Numbered from the stretch's first letter, positions 53,674 through 60,922 are shown. The stretch: DNA of 64,000 nucleotides from an uncultured Selenomonadales bacterium (GCA_900315155.1 OMYB01000002.1:1-64000); one strand, 5' to 3'. The notes: a model not told the origin generated them from the letters alone. Numbers and translations: made by a program.

Positions 53674-54858
53674 TCAGCGCCAATCGACGTTCGTGGCACT
53701 GACGGCTTTTTTGCGCAGGGATTCGAGACGGTTCAGGGCGTCCTGCAGCGTGGCGTCTTCTTTTGCGAAATGGAAGCGGACGAGGTTGTGGACGTCTTCG
53801 CGGAAGAAGCTGGAGCCCGGGACCGTAGCGACGCCGACCTCGGCGGTCATCCACTCGGCAAATTTGTAATCGTCCTTGACGCCGAACTCGGAGACGTCCA
53901 TGAGGACGTAATAAGCGCCCTGCGGATCCGTGAACGTGAAGCCGAGGTTCTTGAGCCCGCCGACGAAAAGCTTTTTCATGTGCGTGTAGTGCGCCTGCAG
54001 CTGCTGATAGTACGCGTCGCCGAAGTTCAGGCCGACGACCGCTGCCTCCATAAGGGGTGCCGCTGCACCGACGGTCAGGAAGTCGTGGACTTTCTTCACG
54101 CGGTCCGTGATTTCCGGCGAGGCGAGCACGTAGCCGAGGCGCCAGCCCGTGATGGAGTATGTCTTTGAAAGCGAATTGCAGGTAATCGTGCGCTCGCGCA
54201 TGCCCGGCAGTGCCGCCATGTAGACGTGCTTGTTCGGCGCATAGAGGATATGCTCGTAGACCTCATCCGTGATGACATAAGCATCGTATTTCTTGATGAT
54301 GTCGGCGATGGTCGTCATCTCCTCCATCGTGAAGACCTTGCCGCACGGATTCGACGGATTGCAGAGGATAAGTGCCTTCGCCCCCTGGCGGAACGCATCC
54401 TCGAGTTTCTCGGGATCAAAGGTGAACGCCGGTGGCACGAGTGGGATGTAGATGGGCTCCGCGCCCGTCAGGATCGTGTCGGCGCCGTAGTTCTCATAGA
54501 AAGGAGAGAAGATCGCTACTTTATCGCCAGGGTTCGTGATGGACATCATCGCCGCCATCATGGCCTCGGTGCTGCCGCACGTGACGACGATCTCGCTGTT
54601 CGGGTCGTAGTCGAGCCCCGAGAAATGCTTCTGCTTGCGTGCGAGTGCCTCACGGAAGTTCTGCGCGCCCCACGTAATCGCATACTGGTGAGGGCCGGTC
54701 TTGGCGACCTCGGACAGACGGTCTGTGATTTCCTTCGGCGGGTCGAAGTCCGGGAAGCCCTGCGACAGGTTCACCGCGCCGTATTGATTCGCCACCCGCG
54801 TCATACGGCGGATCACCGAGTCCGTGAAATGTGCCGATCTTTCGCTCAATGGTTTCAT
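53674..54858 (-). CDS. Class I/II PLP-dependent aminotransferase
   Basis: A fold type I aminotransferase resembling the methionine/kynurenine aminotransferase group. It has NLSQGFPDFDPP, QYAITWGAQNFREALA, CGSTEAMMAAMMSI, LILCNPSNPCGKVF, VITDEVYEHILY, the PLP lysine in NSLSKTYSITGWRLGY and NLVRFHFAKED. 394 residues. The amino acid substrate is not readable, but divergence from a metQ-like gene suggests methionine or sulfur amino acid metabolism. Confidence 0.94.
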   Translation of the reverse strand: MKPLSERSAHFTDSVIRRMTRVANQYGAVNLSQGFPDFDPPKEITDRLSEVAKTGPHQYAITWGAQNFREALARKQKHFSGLDYDPNSEIVVTCGSTEAMMAAMMSITNPGDKVAIFSPFYENYGADTILTGAEPIYIPLVPPAFTFDPEKLEDAFRQGAKALILCNPSNPCGKVFTMEEMTTIADIIKKYDAYVITDEVYEHILYAPNKHVYMAALPGMRERTITCNSLSKTYSITGWRLGYVLASPEITDRVKKVHDFLTVGAAAPLMEAAVVGLNFGDAYYQQLQAHYTHMKKLFVGGLKNLGFTFTDPQGAYYVLMDVSEFGVKDDYKFAEWMTAEVGVATVPGSSFFREDVHNLVRFHFAKEDATLQDALNRLESLRKKAVSATNVDWR

Positions 54859-54924
54859 ATAAAAAGTCCACCTTTCTATTATCCATAAATCATATCCGAT
54901 AACAAGGTTTTAACTATGAACATA

Positions 54925-54953
54925 ATACTACTCCTCTATGGACATTTTGTCAA
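54925..54953 (-). promoter_or_regulatory. Aminotransferase promoter
   Basis: TTGACA (54948-54953), 17 bp, TAGTAT (54925-54930) on the minus strand. Confidence 0.7.
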
Positions 54954-55002
54954 TCTCGTTAAAAATTATCCGCAAAATTAGTAAAATATGTAAACTTTCC
55001 TC

Positions 55003-55031
55003 TTGACAAGGAGATAGAATCCGTATATGAT
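55003..55031 (+). promoter_or_regulatory. metQ promoter
   Basis: TTGACA (55003-55008), 17 bp, TATGAT (55026-55031). The leader of about 48 nt is too short for a SAM or T-box riboswitch. Confidence 0.85.
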
Positions 55032-55085
55032 ACTAGACATGCTGAAATGATATGTTAAAGAAATCACACGTAAGGAGGAATCTGC

Positions 55086-55913
55086 ATGAAGCGGAACAAA
55101 GCTATCCTGACCATTCTATCTATCCTGGTGGCTGCCACCATGATGCTCACCGGCTGCGGCGGAGGCTCCGGCGCAGACAACGGCAAGACCATCAAGATTG
55201 GCGCATCCGCCGTGCCTCATGCGGAAATCCTCGAAGCAGCCAAGCCGTTGCTCGAAAAGAAAGGCATCCATCTCGAGATTGTCGAATTCAACGACTACGT
55301 CCAGCCAAACCTCGCGCTGAACTCCAAGGAACTGGACGCCAACTTCTTCCAGCATAAGCCCTACCTCGACAACTTCATGGACGAGCACAAGGACGTCAAG
55401 CTGAAATCCGTCGGCGGCATCCACATTGCGCCGATGGGCGTGTACTCGAAAAAAGTCAAGGACCTCAACGACCTCGCCGATGGTACCAGCGTCTCCCTGC
55501 CGAACGACCCGACCAACGGGGGCCGCGCTCTGCTCCTCCTCGAGAAGGCCGGCCTCATCAAGCTCAATCCGAACGCCGGCCTCAAGGCAACCGTACAGGA
55601 TGTCACCGAAAACCCGAAGCATCTGAAATTCCAGGAAATGGAAGCCGCCCAGATTCCGCGCTCCCTCGAGGACGTGGACGCAGCCATCATCAACACGGAC
55701 TATGCACTGAAGGTTGGTCTCGTTCCTTCCAAGGAAGCGCTGATCCTCGAAGATAGCACATCCCCCTACGTCAACATCGTCGCCGTCCGTGAAGGCGATG
55801 AAAGCCGTCCGGAAATCCAGACGCTCATGGAAGTCCTCCACAGCGATGAACTCAAGCAGTTCATCCTCGACAAATACCAGGGCGCCATCGTACCGGCTTT
55901 CACAGAAAACTGA
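55086..55913 (+). CDS. metQ: MetQ/NlpA-family substrate-binding lipoprotein
   Basis: The methionine-type ABC binding lipoprotein. It has a signal peptide with lipobox LTGCG, then TIKIGASAVPHAEILEAAKPLLEKKGI, VQPNLALNSKELDANFFQHKPYLD, VSLPNDPTNGGRALLLLEKAGLI and AAIINTDYALKVGL. 275 residues. AAGGAGG precedes the ATG. No metN/metI genes accompany it, so it relies on a transporter elsewhere. It is alone between its promoter and terminator. Confidence 0.94.
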   Translation: MKRNKAILTILSILVAATMMLTGCGGGSGADNGKTIKIGASAVPHAEILEAAKPLLEKKGIHLEIVEFNDYVQPNLALNSKELDANFFQHKPYLDNFMDEHKDVKLKSVGGIHIAPMGVYSKKVKDLNDLADGTSVSLPNDPTNGGRALLLLEKAGLIKLNPNAGLKATVQDVTENPKHLKFQEMEAAQIPRSLEDVDAAIINTDYALKVGLVPSKEALILEDSTSPYVNIVAVREGDESRPEIQTLMEVLHSDELKQFILDKYQGAIVPAFTEN

Positions 55914-55927
55914 TTGGGAAACAAACG

Positions 55928-55973
55928 AAGGACCGCAGCAAACCGTCACGGAATGCTGCAGTCCTTATTTTTT
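55928..55973 (+). terminator. Intrinsic terminator after metQ
   Basis: AAGGACCGCAGCA (55928-55940) and TGCTGCAGTCCTT (55954-55966), one mismatch, then ATTTTTT. Confidence 0.88.
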
Positions 55974-55999
55974 AAAGCAACGACCGTAAAGGGTAGCCG

Positions 56000-56131
56000 C
56001 TATGTGTAAAGGCGGTCGAGATTACAGCCATAGCTGCCAATCGAGAGAATGACTCTGCCGGGATAAAAATGATACAACGGCTTTTTCTCAATCGGATCGA
56101 GCGCAACCGCCGCCAGTTGCCCATAATTCAT
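56000..56131 (-). pseudogene. amrS fragment, third copy
   Basis: From ATG 56131 the minus strand reads MNYGQLAAVALDPIEKKPLY, HFYPGRVILSIGSYGCNLD, then RLYT and a stop. This matches an internal stretch of amrS (TNYGQLAAVALDPIEKK... to the first radical SAM Cys) and is broken after the first cluster cysteine. Its first codon overlaps the stop of the AAA ATPase gene. Confidence 0.85.
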
Positions 56132-57306
56132 CCGATATGATAGACCCGCTTTAAATACCGGTCAAACTGCGGCACGGTAAAGGCTACGGTGCCACGCTGA
56201 GGCGCATAGATAAAGCCCTTGTGGATAAGCTGTGCGCGCAGGGGGCCGACTTTCTGCGCGGACTCACCCATCTGCTGCGCGACATCCTTCATATTGCAAG
56301 GCAATTCCCCAGAGCGTACCATTGCTGTCATGAACTCGAGCTCGCGCGGTGTGGCGCGGTCGTGGCGCACCTTGAAAAAGGCCTCGTCCATCGCGCTCTC
56401 AAAATCCCGATAGGCGCGCTCAACAATGGCCACCGTAATCGTGTCCGCGTGCGCGCGGTTCTCCCATATCCACTTGCCATACTCCTGAATGAAATAGGGA
56501 TAGCCCTCTGTCACCACCAGCACACGTGCCACAGCGTCCGACTCAAACGTAACTTGCATTTTTGCCGCTGGTTTCTCCAACGCAAGCCTGGCATCCGCCT
56601 CGGACAGGCTGCCTATCGCCGTAAACTGGAACAGGCGCTCCGCATACGACTTGATTTCTCCAGCCAGACGTACGATTTTCGGCAGACCGGCAGCGAAAAC
56701 GACCAACGGATAGCCCTTTTGGTTCACGCGATGCAATGCCTCAATCAATGCCTCAAAATCCGCATCATCGATGTACTGAATTTCATCAATGAACAAGGCC
56801 ACGCCCTGCTCCCTTTTCTGTGCCAGACGCCCAAGTGCAAGAAAAAGTTCTGTCATATCGTTCGGCAGGTTGCCCGTGTCTGCAATGCCATGTACGGGGT
56901 CAAAGGCAATCTCGATGCCCGCAGCTTTGTCCGTGTATTTCACGGAAAACGCCTTGAGGATGCCCATCGCTTTCTTGACATAGCCCTCGAGTTTATCCAT
57001 CGGGCTCAGTTTGCTCATGAGCTTGTAGATATGCAGCACGATGGCCTCCTGGAAGCTGTGCTCCCGCTCAGCGATTTCCATATATTCCACCGGCACATCC
57101 ATATCCTCGGCCATTTCGCCGATACGATTGAGCAGCACCGTCTTTCCTACGCCGCGCAAGCCATAGTAAATGACCGAACGCGCGGGAAACCCCACACGGA
57201 TATTTTCCAACACAGCCTGCGCATCATGCAAAACCTGCTCGCGCCCTGCGAGATACGCCGGGGTCGTACCTGCGCCCGGCCGATAGGGATTCGGTGTCAA
57301 TACCAT
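56128..57306 (-). CDS. AAA family ATPase (AAA_16/archaeal ATPase-like)
   Basis: A soluble P-loop ATPase starting MVLTPNPYRPGAGTTPAYLAGRE, a common opening for this family of AAA proteins in Firmicutes. It has Walker A GLRGVGKTVLLNR, Walker B GVALFIDEIQYIDD, sensor FAAGLPK and a C-terminal winged-helix-like part (DVAQQMGESAQKVGPLRAQLIHKGFIY). 392 residues. Function is unknown; relatives occur in mobile and defence-type regions. The ATG follows GAGAGGAAATATGCG. The stop codon is supplied by the neighbouring amrS fragment. The gene occupies exactly the insertion described between the two ATCC repeats. Confidence 0.85.
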   Translation of the reverse strand: MVLTPNPYRPGAGTTPAYLAGREQVLHDAQAVLENIRVGFPARSVIYYGLRGVGKTVLLNRIGEMAEDMDVPVEYMEIAEREHSFQEAIVLHIYKLMSKLSPMDKLEGYVKKAMGILKAFSVKYTDKAAGIEIAFDPVHGIADTGNLPNDMTELFLALGRLAQKREQGVALFIDEIQYIDDADFEALIEALHRVNQKGYPLVVFAAGLPKIVRLAGEIKSYAERLFQFTAIGSLSEADARLALEKPAAKMQVTFESDAVARVLVVTEGYPYFIQEYGKWIWENRAHADTITVAIVERAYRDFESAMDEAFFKVRHDRATPRELEFMTAMVRSGELPCNMKDVAQQMGESAQKVGPLRAQLIHKGFIYAPQRGTVAFTVPQFDRYLKRVYHIG

Positions 57307-57364
57307 CGCATATTTCCTCTCTACGCAAAAAAAGACTTATACAAGGCTATTATACCTTATATAA

Positions 57365-57476
57365 ATCCTTTTTTACAGCTTAAATTTTGTTGCTAATCCT
57401 ACTCAAGCCGTACCCTCGAACGAATCAAAAACGACCTGCCCGCCATACACTTCCTCGGGCGCAATATCCATGCAGG
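57365..57476. repeat. Flanking repeat R, copy B
   Basis: Starts atccttttttacagcttaaa and matches 51249-51350. In copy A it is joined directly to cccataattcatcc next to amrS. Here the 1.2-kb ATPase segment lies in between. On the minus strand it ends in the same EGTA-stop reading. Confidence 0.8.
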
Positions 57477-57922
57477 CATACGGGTCGCGCGTGCCCTCGA
57501 GATCAAGTACGATTGCCAAAATTGCCCGGGGTGGAAAATTGTCTGCGCGGGTCCTGCAGCGCATGGCTGATTATTTGCATTGCGCCCCAGAATTACTTTG
57601 CGAAGAGCTGGCTGACAATCCCCTGCTGCAACGCCTGCGCGAGGAGAAAACTGCCAGAATCTCGGGCGGCATCTACCATGAGCTGCAGGTGCGCATGACC
57701 TACAACTCCAACCACACCGAGGGCAGCCGCCTGACCGAGGAACAGACGCGCATGATTTTCGAGACGGCTACGCTGGACGGCGGTGACGGCGTTCCGGTCG
57801 ACGAAGCCTTCTACTACAGAGGCCTTGCCAACTGGCCGCAGGAGCACGGCTGGCTCACCGATAGCTGCCTCGACGGCCAGGACACGTTTCAGCGTCTATT
57901 GGAGCAATTCGACATAAAATAG
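57470..57922 (+). pseudogene. HTH-Fic family gene, internally deleted
   Basis: The frame encodes a Cro/C1-like helix-turn-helix (STIAKIARGGKLSARVLQRM), then the Fic N-terminal region (ISGGIYHELQVRMTYNSNHT, EGSRLTEEQTRMIFETATLD). It then jumps to a Fic C-terminal-like tail (YYRGLANWPQEHGWLTDSCL, ending DTFQRLLEQFDIK). The catalytic HPFxxGNGR core is absent. The 5' end is also cut at repeat R, with no ribosome binding site or promoter. An intact relative would be a DNA-binding Fic AMPylase. Confidence 0.75.
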
Positions 57923-57970
57923 AATCCACTCCCGCAGACGAGTAAATATCCACAAAAGAGCCCCGAAGTT

Positions 57971-57997
57971 GATGAAAGGCAAAAAATTTACGGAAAC
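57971..57997 (+). pseudogene. Peptidase C-terminal relic beside amrS copy 2
   Basis: The plus strand reads DERQKIYGN, matching the ERKKIYGN end of the frameshifted peptidase remnant at 49924-50339, in the same tail-to-tail position relative to amrS. It shows that the duplicated unit once included the peptidase 3' end. Confidence 0.55.
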
Positions 57998-58830
57998 TAC
58001 ACATTGCCTAAGTGCACGTAGCGCAAGTACTGCCGTGCGACGCGCTGCAGCTGCTGCAGCTTTGCCACAGGTGTCGGCGCGATGTCACAGTGGTAGCGCG
58101 GGAAATAACGCGAAAGATGCAAGGGAATATCCGATGACAGCGAGGCCAGCCACTGCGCGGCCGCCGCGATCTCCTCGGGATCGTCGTTGCGCCCCGGGAT
58201 GACGAGCGTCGTGACCTCGATGTGCACGCCTGCGGCAACCGCCGCCACGATCGTGTGCTGCGTCGTACGCAGGTCGCCGCCCAGCCAGTCATAGTAGGCC
58301 TGTGTAAAGCCTTTGAGGTCAACGTTCATGGCATCGACCAGTGGCAGCAATTTTTGCAGTGGCTCCTCGCAGATCTGTCCGTTCGTCACCAGCACAACGG
58401 CCAATCCCTGTGCGCGCAGCAGCGGCGCACAATCGAGCAAATACTCATAGCTCACCAGTGGCTCATTATACGTAAAGGCCACGCCGATACTCCCCCGCTG
58501 TTCCCGTGCCTCCACAGCCAGCGCCACGAGCGTCTCCGGCGACACGACCTGCGTGCGCACCTCCCCCGCCCGTGCACGGGAAATCTCATGGTTCTGGCAG
58601 AACGGACAGTCGAGATTACAGCCATAGCTGCCAACCGAGAGAATGACGCTGCCAGTATGAAAATGGTACAGCGGCTTCTTTTCTATCGGGTCGAGCGCAA
58701 CCGCCGCCAGCTGCCCATAATTCGTGCAGACCATCCGTCCATCCACACACGCCCGCGCCCCGCAGAAACCACTCTGTCCCTCGCGCAGATGGCAATGACG
58801 CGGGCACAGTCCACAGATCACATCCGCCAT
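57997..58830 (-). CDS. amrS: AmrS-type radical SAM protein, copy 2
   Basis: Nearly the same protein as the gene at 50381-51226. It has CGLCPRHCHLREGQSGFCGAR, GCNLDCPFCQN, GVAFTYNEPLVSYEYLLD and MNVDLKGFTQAYY. Differences are mostly conservative. The ATG at 58830 (MADVICGLCP) is 8 nt after AGGAGG; an ATG one codon earlier is equally possible. 277 residues. A TATAAT box lies about 22 bp upstream. Both copies keep an open frame and all cluster cysteines, so both may be active. Confidence 0.92.
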   Translation of the reverse strand: MADVICGLCPRHCHLREGQSGFCGARACVDGRMVCTNYGQLAAVALDPIEKKPLYHFHTGSVILSVGSYGCNLDCPFCQNHEISRARAGEVRTQVVSPETLVALAVEAREQRGSIGVAFTYNEPLVSYEYLLDCAPLLRAQGLAVVLVTNGQICEEPLQKLLPLVDAMNVDLKGFTQAYYDWLGGDLRTTQHTIVAAVAAGVHIEVTTLVIPGRNDDPEEIAAAAQWLASLSSDIPLHLSRYFPRYHCDIAPTPVAKLQQLQRVARQYLRYVHLGNV

Positions 58831-58911
58831 CATCAACACCTCCTTGTCGTCATTATACTATATACCCACCCCTTTCGTCCCTTCTGGCTATCTTACCTGT
58901 ACGAAAATTTA

Positions 58912-58940
58912 TTGACACAGCATCAAAGAGCGGATATACT
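58912..58940 (+). promoter_or_regulatory. Strong promoter with no obvious gene
   Basis: TTGACA (58912-58917), 17 bp, TATACT (58935-58940). The following 100 bp contain no open frame with a ribosome binding site. It may give a small RNA or a second, longer transcript for the 32-residue peptide at 59112. Confidence 0.7.
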
Positions 58941-59025
58941 GAGGAATCCTCGGTAAATTTCTTTGAGTCAAACGCATATCCATACTGAATACGGCAAACG
59001 TCAGGTAATTTGTCCATCTTACAAT

Positions 59026-59054
59026 TTTCCATTCCACGCAGATTATGCTATAAT
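59026..59054 (+). promoter_or_regulatory. Promoter of the small peptide gene
   Basis: TTTCCA (59026-59031), 17 bp, TATAAT (59049-59054) with an extended TGC before the -10. Transcription would start near 59061. Confidence 0.75.
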
Positions 59055-59058
59055 AAGA

Positions 59059-59086
59059 GCGGCCCAGCGCTGGCACGCTGAGCCGC
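59059..59086. other. GC-rich hairpin in the peptide leader, possible antisense terminator
   Basis: Arms 59059-59069 and 59076-59086 form 11 pairs around a 6-nt loop. On the plus strand one position is a C/A mismatch. On the minus strand the same position is a G-U pair and TCTTATTAT follows. It therefore forms better in a minus-strand transcript and could end one. Confidence 0.5.
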
Positions 59087-59111
59087 AAAACTGAATAAGG
59101 AGGTGGTTCCG

Positions 59112-59210
59112 ATGTACTTTGAGACGAAAGGCCTCAAGTTCTTCGTTTCAGGCAAGTTTGTTGTAGCGTTTGCAACATCGATAGCTATACTTGTCGAAGC
59201 ACTCGGATAG
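59112..59210 (+). CDS. 32-residue hydrophobic peptide, candidate type I toxin-like
   Basis: An ATG follows AAGGAGGTGG with ideal spacing, after an extended -10 promoter and a 5' hairpin. The product starts MYFETKGLKFFVSGKF and ends VVAFATSIAILVEALG. Residues about 17-31 form one possible membrane-spanning segment, preceded by a basic, aromatic N-terminus. It ends at TAG, 24 bp before its own terminator. A near-consensus promoter on the opposite strand (59278-59307) would make RNA complementary to the 3' half or all of this message. The layout resembles type I toxin-antitoxin loci, but the peptide was not matched to a known toxin family. A regulated small membrane protein is the alternative. 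Confidence 0.65.
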   Translation: MYFETKGLKFFVSGKFVVAFATSIAILVEALG

Positions 59211-59233
59211 TGACCATCACTCATTCGACCGAG

Positions 59234-59262
59234 AGGACGCCTGGCAGGGCGTCCTTTTGGTT
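59234..59262 (+). terminator. Intrinsic terminator of the small peptide unit
   Basis: AGGACGCC (59234-59241) and GGCGTCCT (59248-59255) around a 6-nt loop, then TTTGGTTT. Confidence 0.85.
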
Positions 59263-59277
59263 TCTATTTACACTATC

Positions 59278-59307
59278 ATTATACGCCTTGACGGGAGTAT
59301 CCGTCAA
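59278..59307 (-). promoter_or_regulatory. Strong convergent promoter facing the small peptide gene
   Basis: TTGACG (59302-59307), 18 bp, TATAAT (59278-59283) on the minus strand; the start would be near 59271. The only thing downstream is the antisense strand of the peptide gene. The -35 is part of a hairpin, CTTGACGG/CCGTCAAG (59287-59308). It lies just after the putP stop and has no T-run of its own. Confidence 0.7.
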
Positions 59308-59320
59308 GCGGCAGACTTCA

Positions 59321-60799
59321 TCAGATTTCGCTCTTGCCGACGGCGTCGAAAGTCTGCTGGATGGATTTCGATGGCTCCTTATCGAGCAGGCTGACGATGG
59401 CGATGGCGAGGAGGCCGAACGTGAAGCCCGGGACGATCTCGTAGAGGCCAAACCATGCGAACTGCTTCCAGACGAGGACAGTGACGCCGCCCGTGATGAT
59501 GCCTGCGACGACGCCGTTGCGCGTTGTGCGTTTCCAGAACAGGCTCATGAGGATCGCGGGGCCGAACGCGGCACCGAAGCCCGCCCAAGCGTAGGAGACC
59601 ATGTCGAGGATAAAGCTGTTCGGGTTCATGCCGATAAAGATAGCAAGCGCCGCGATGATCAGCACGGAGGCGCGGGAAATCCAAACGAGCTCCGTCTGGT
59701 CTGCGTTCTTGCGCAGGAGCGTGCGGTAGAAGTCCTGGGCGAACGCGGAGGCCGCGACGAGGAGCTGCGAGGAGGCCGTGCTCATGATGGCCGCGAGGAC
59801 GGCGGACAGGATGAGGCCGGCGGCCGCCGACGGGAACAGCGTATTCGTGAGCACGAGGAAGACCGTCTCCGAGGCCGTGCCCTCCAGCGGCGTATCGAGA
59901 TAGACGCGGCCGACCATGCCGACAGCGACGGCCGCGATCATGGAAATGATGACCCAGCTCATCGCGATGCGCGTGGCCTGCGTGATTTCTTTCGAGCTGC
60001 GCACGGCCATGAAGCGCACGAGGATGTGCGGCTGGCCGAAATAGCCGATACCCCAGGCGAGCAGGGATATGAGTTCGATTGCGCCCATCGTCGTGCCGTC
60101 CGGCTTCGTGAGCGGCTGCAGCATGGAGGCCTGGACGCTCTCGAGCTCCGTCACGACATGGCCAAAGCCGCCCATTTCCATGGCGGCCGTGATCGGGACG
60201 ACGAGGATGGCGAAGAACATCATGACGCCCTGGATGAAGTCCGTGCGCGAGACGGCGAGGAAGCCGCCGATGAGCGTGTAGAACACGACGGAGCCCGCGC
60301 CGATGAAGATGGCGAACTCATACGGGATGCCGAAGACCGTCTCAAACAGGCGGCCGGCCGAGACAAAGCCCGACGACGTGTAGATGATGAAGAAAATCAG
60401 GATAAAGATCGCCGGCACGATGCGCAGGATGCCGCTTTTATCCTCGAAGCGGTTCTGCAGGAACTCCGGCAGCGTCAGCGCGTTCTGCGCGAGCTCCGTG
60501 TATTTGCGCAGGCGCGCGGCGATAAAGCGCCAGTTTGCCCACGTGCCGAGGCAGATGCCGACGGCGATCCAGCCCGCATTCAGGCCGGAGAGATAGGCCA
60601 TGCCCGGCACGCCCATGAGCATCCAGCCGCTCATGTCGGACGCCTCGGCACTCATCGAGGTCACCCAGGCACCGAGCTTGCGGTTGCCGAGGAAGTAGTC
60701 GCTCATGTTCCTCGTGCGGCGATAGTAGTAAACGCCGATGGCCATCATGAGGCCGATGTAGAGGACAAACATGTTAATAATTGTCAGATCATGCGTCAA
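59321..60799 (-). CDS. putP: Sodium/proline symporter
   Basis: An SSS-family symporter importing proline with Na+. It has about 13 membrane helices. Signatures are MSDYFLGNRKLGAWVTSMSAEASDMSGWMLMGVPG, GLNAGWIAVGICLGTWANW, GFLAVSRTDFIQG, GIGYFGQPHILVRFMA and SAVLAAIMSTASSQLLVAASAFAQD. 492 residues, as in PutP. Monocistronic. Confidence 0.96.
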   Translation of the reverse strand: MTHDLTIINMFVLYIGLMMAIGVYYYRRTRNMSDYFLGNRKLGAWVTSMSAEASDMSGWMLMGVPGMAYLSGLNAGWIAVGICLGTWANWRFIAARLRKYTELAQNALTLPEFLQNRFEDKSGILRIVPAIFILIFFIIYTSSGFVSAGRLFETVFGIPYEFAIFIGAGSVVFYTLIGGFLAVSRTDFIQGVMMFFAILVVPITAAMEMGGFGHVVTELESVQASMLQPLTKPDGTTMGAIELISLLAWGIGYFGQPHILVRFMAVRSSKEITQATRIAMSWVIISMIAAVAVGMVGRVYLDTPLEGTASETVFLVLTNTLFPSAAAGLILSAVLAAIMSTASSQLLVAASAFAQDFYRTLLRKNADQTELVWISRASVLIIAALAIFIGMNPNSFILDMVSYAWAGFGAAFGPAILMSLFWKRTTRNGVVAGIITGGVTVLVWKQFAWFGLYEIVPGFTFGLLAIAIVSLLDKEPSKSIQQTFDAVGKSEI

Positions 60800-60892
60800 A
60801 GGGATTCCGTCCTTTCGTTGGTTCCAAACTTGTGCCGAACAACCGCCATATCCACACGACAGCTCGTTACAGCTTACAGTTACATTCCCTAT

Positions 60893-60922
60893 TATAGGCG
60901 AAAACGGTGTATATTGGCAACA
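60893..60922 (-). promoter_or_regulatory. putP promoter
   Basis: TTGCCA (60917-60922), 18 bp, TATAAT (60893-60898) on the minus strand. Confidence 0.75.

Noticed and set aside
54859-55085. Possible SAM riboswitch or T-box between the aminotransferase and metQ genes
   Set aside because: Both leaders are short, about 48-60 nt, and contain no riboswitch-like core or terminator; two ordinary promoters explain the gap.
50341-58850. Prophage, IS element or integron in the rearranged region
   Set aside because: No transposase, integrase, phage structural gene or long terminal inverted repeats were seen; only gene fragments and direct repeats.
59287-59308. CTTGACGG/CCGTCAAG hairpin as the putP terminator
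   Set aside because: No T-run follows on the minus strand, and its sequence forms the -35 of a strong promoter, which explains it better.
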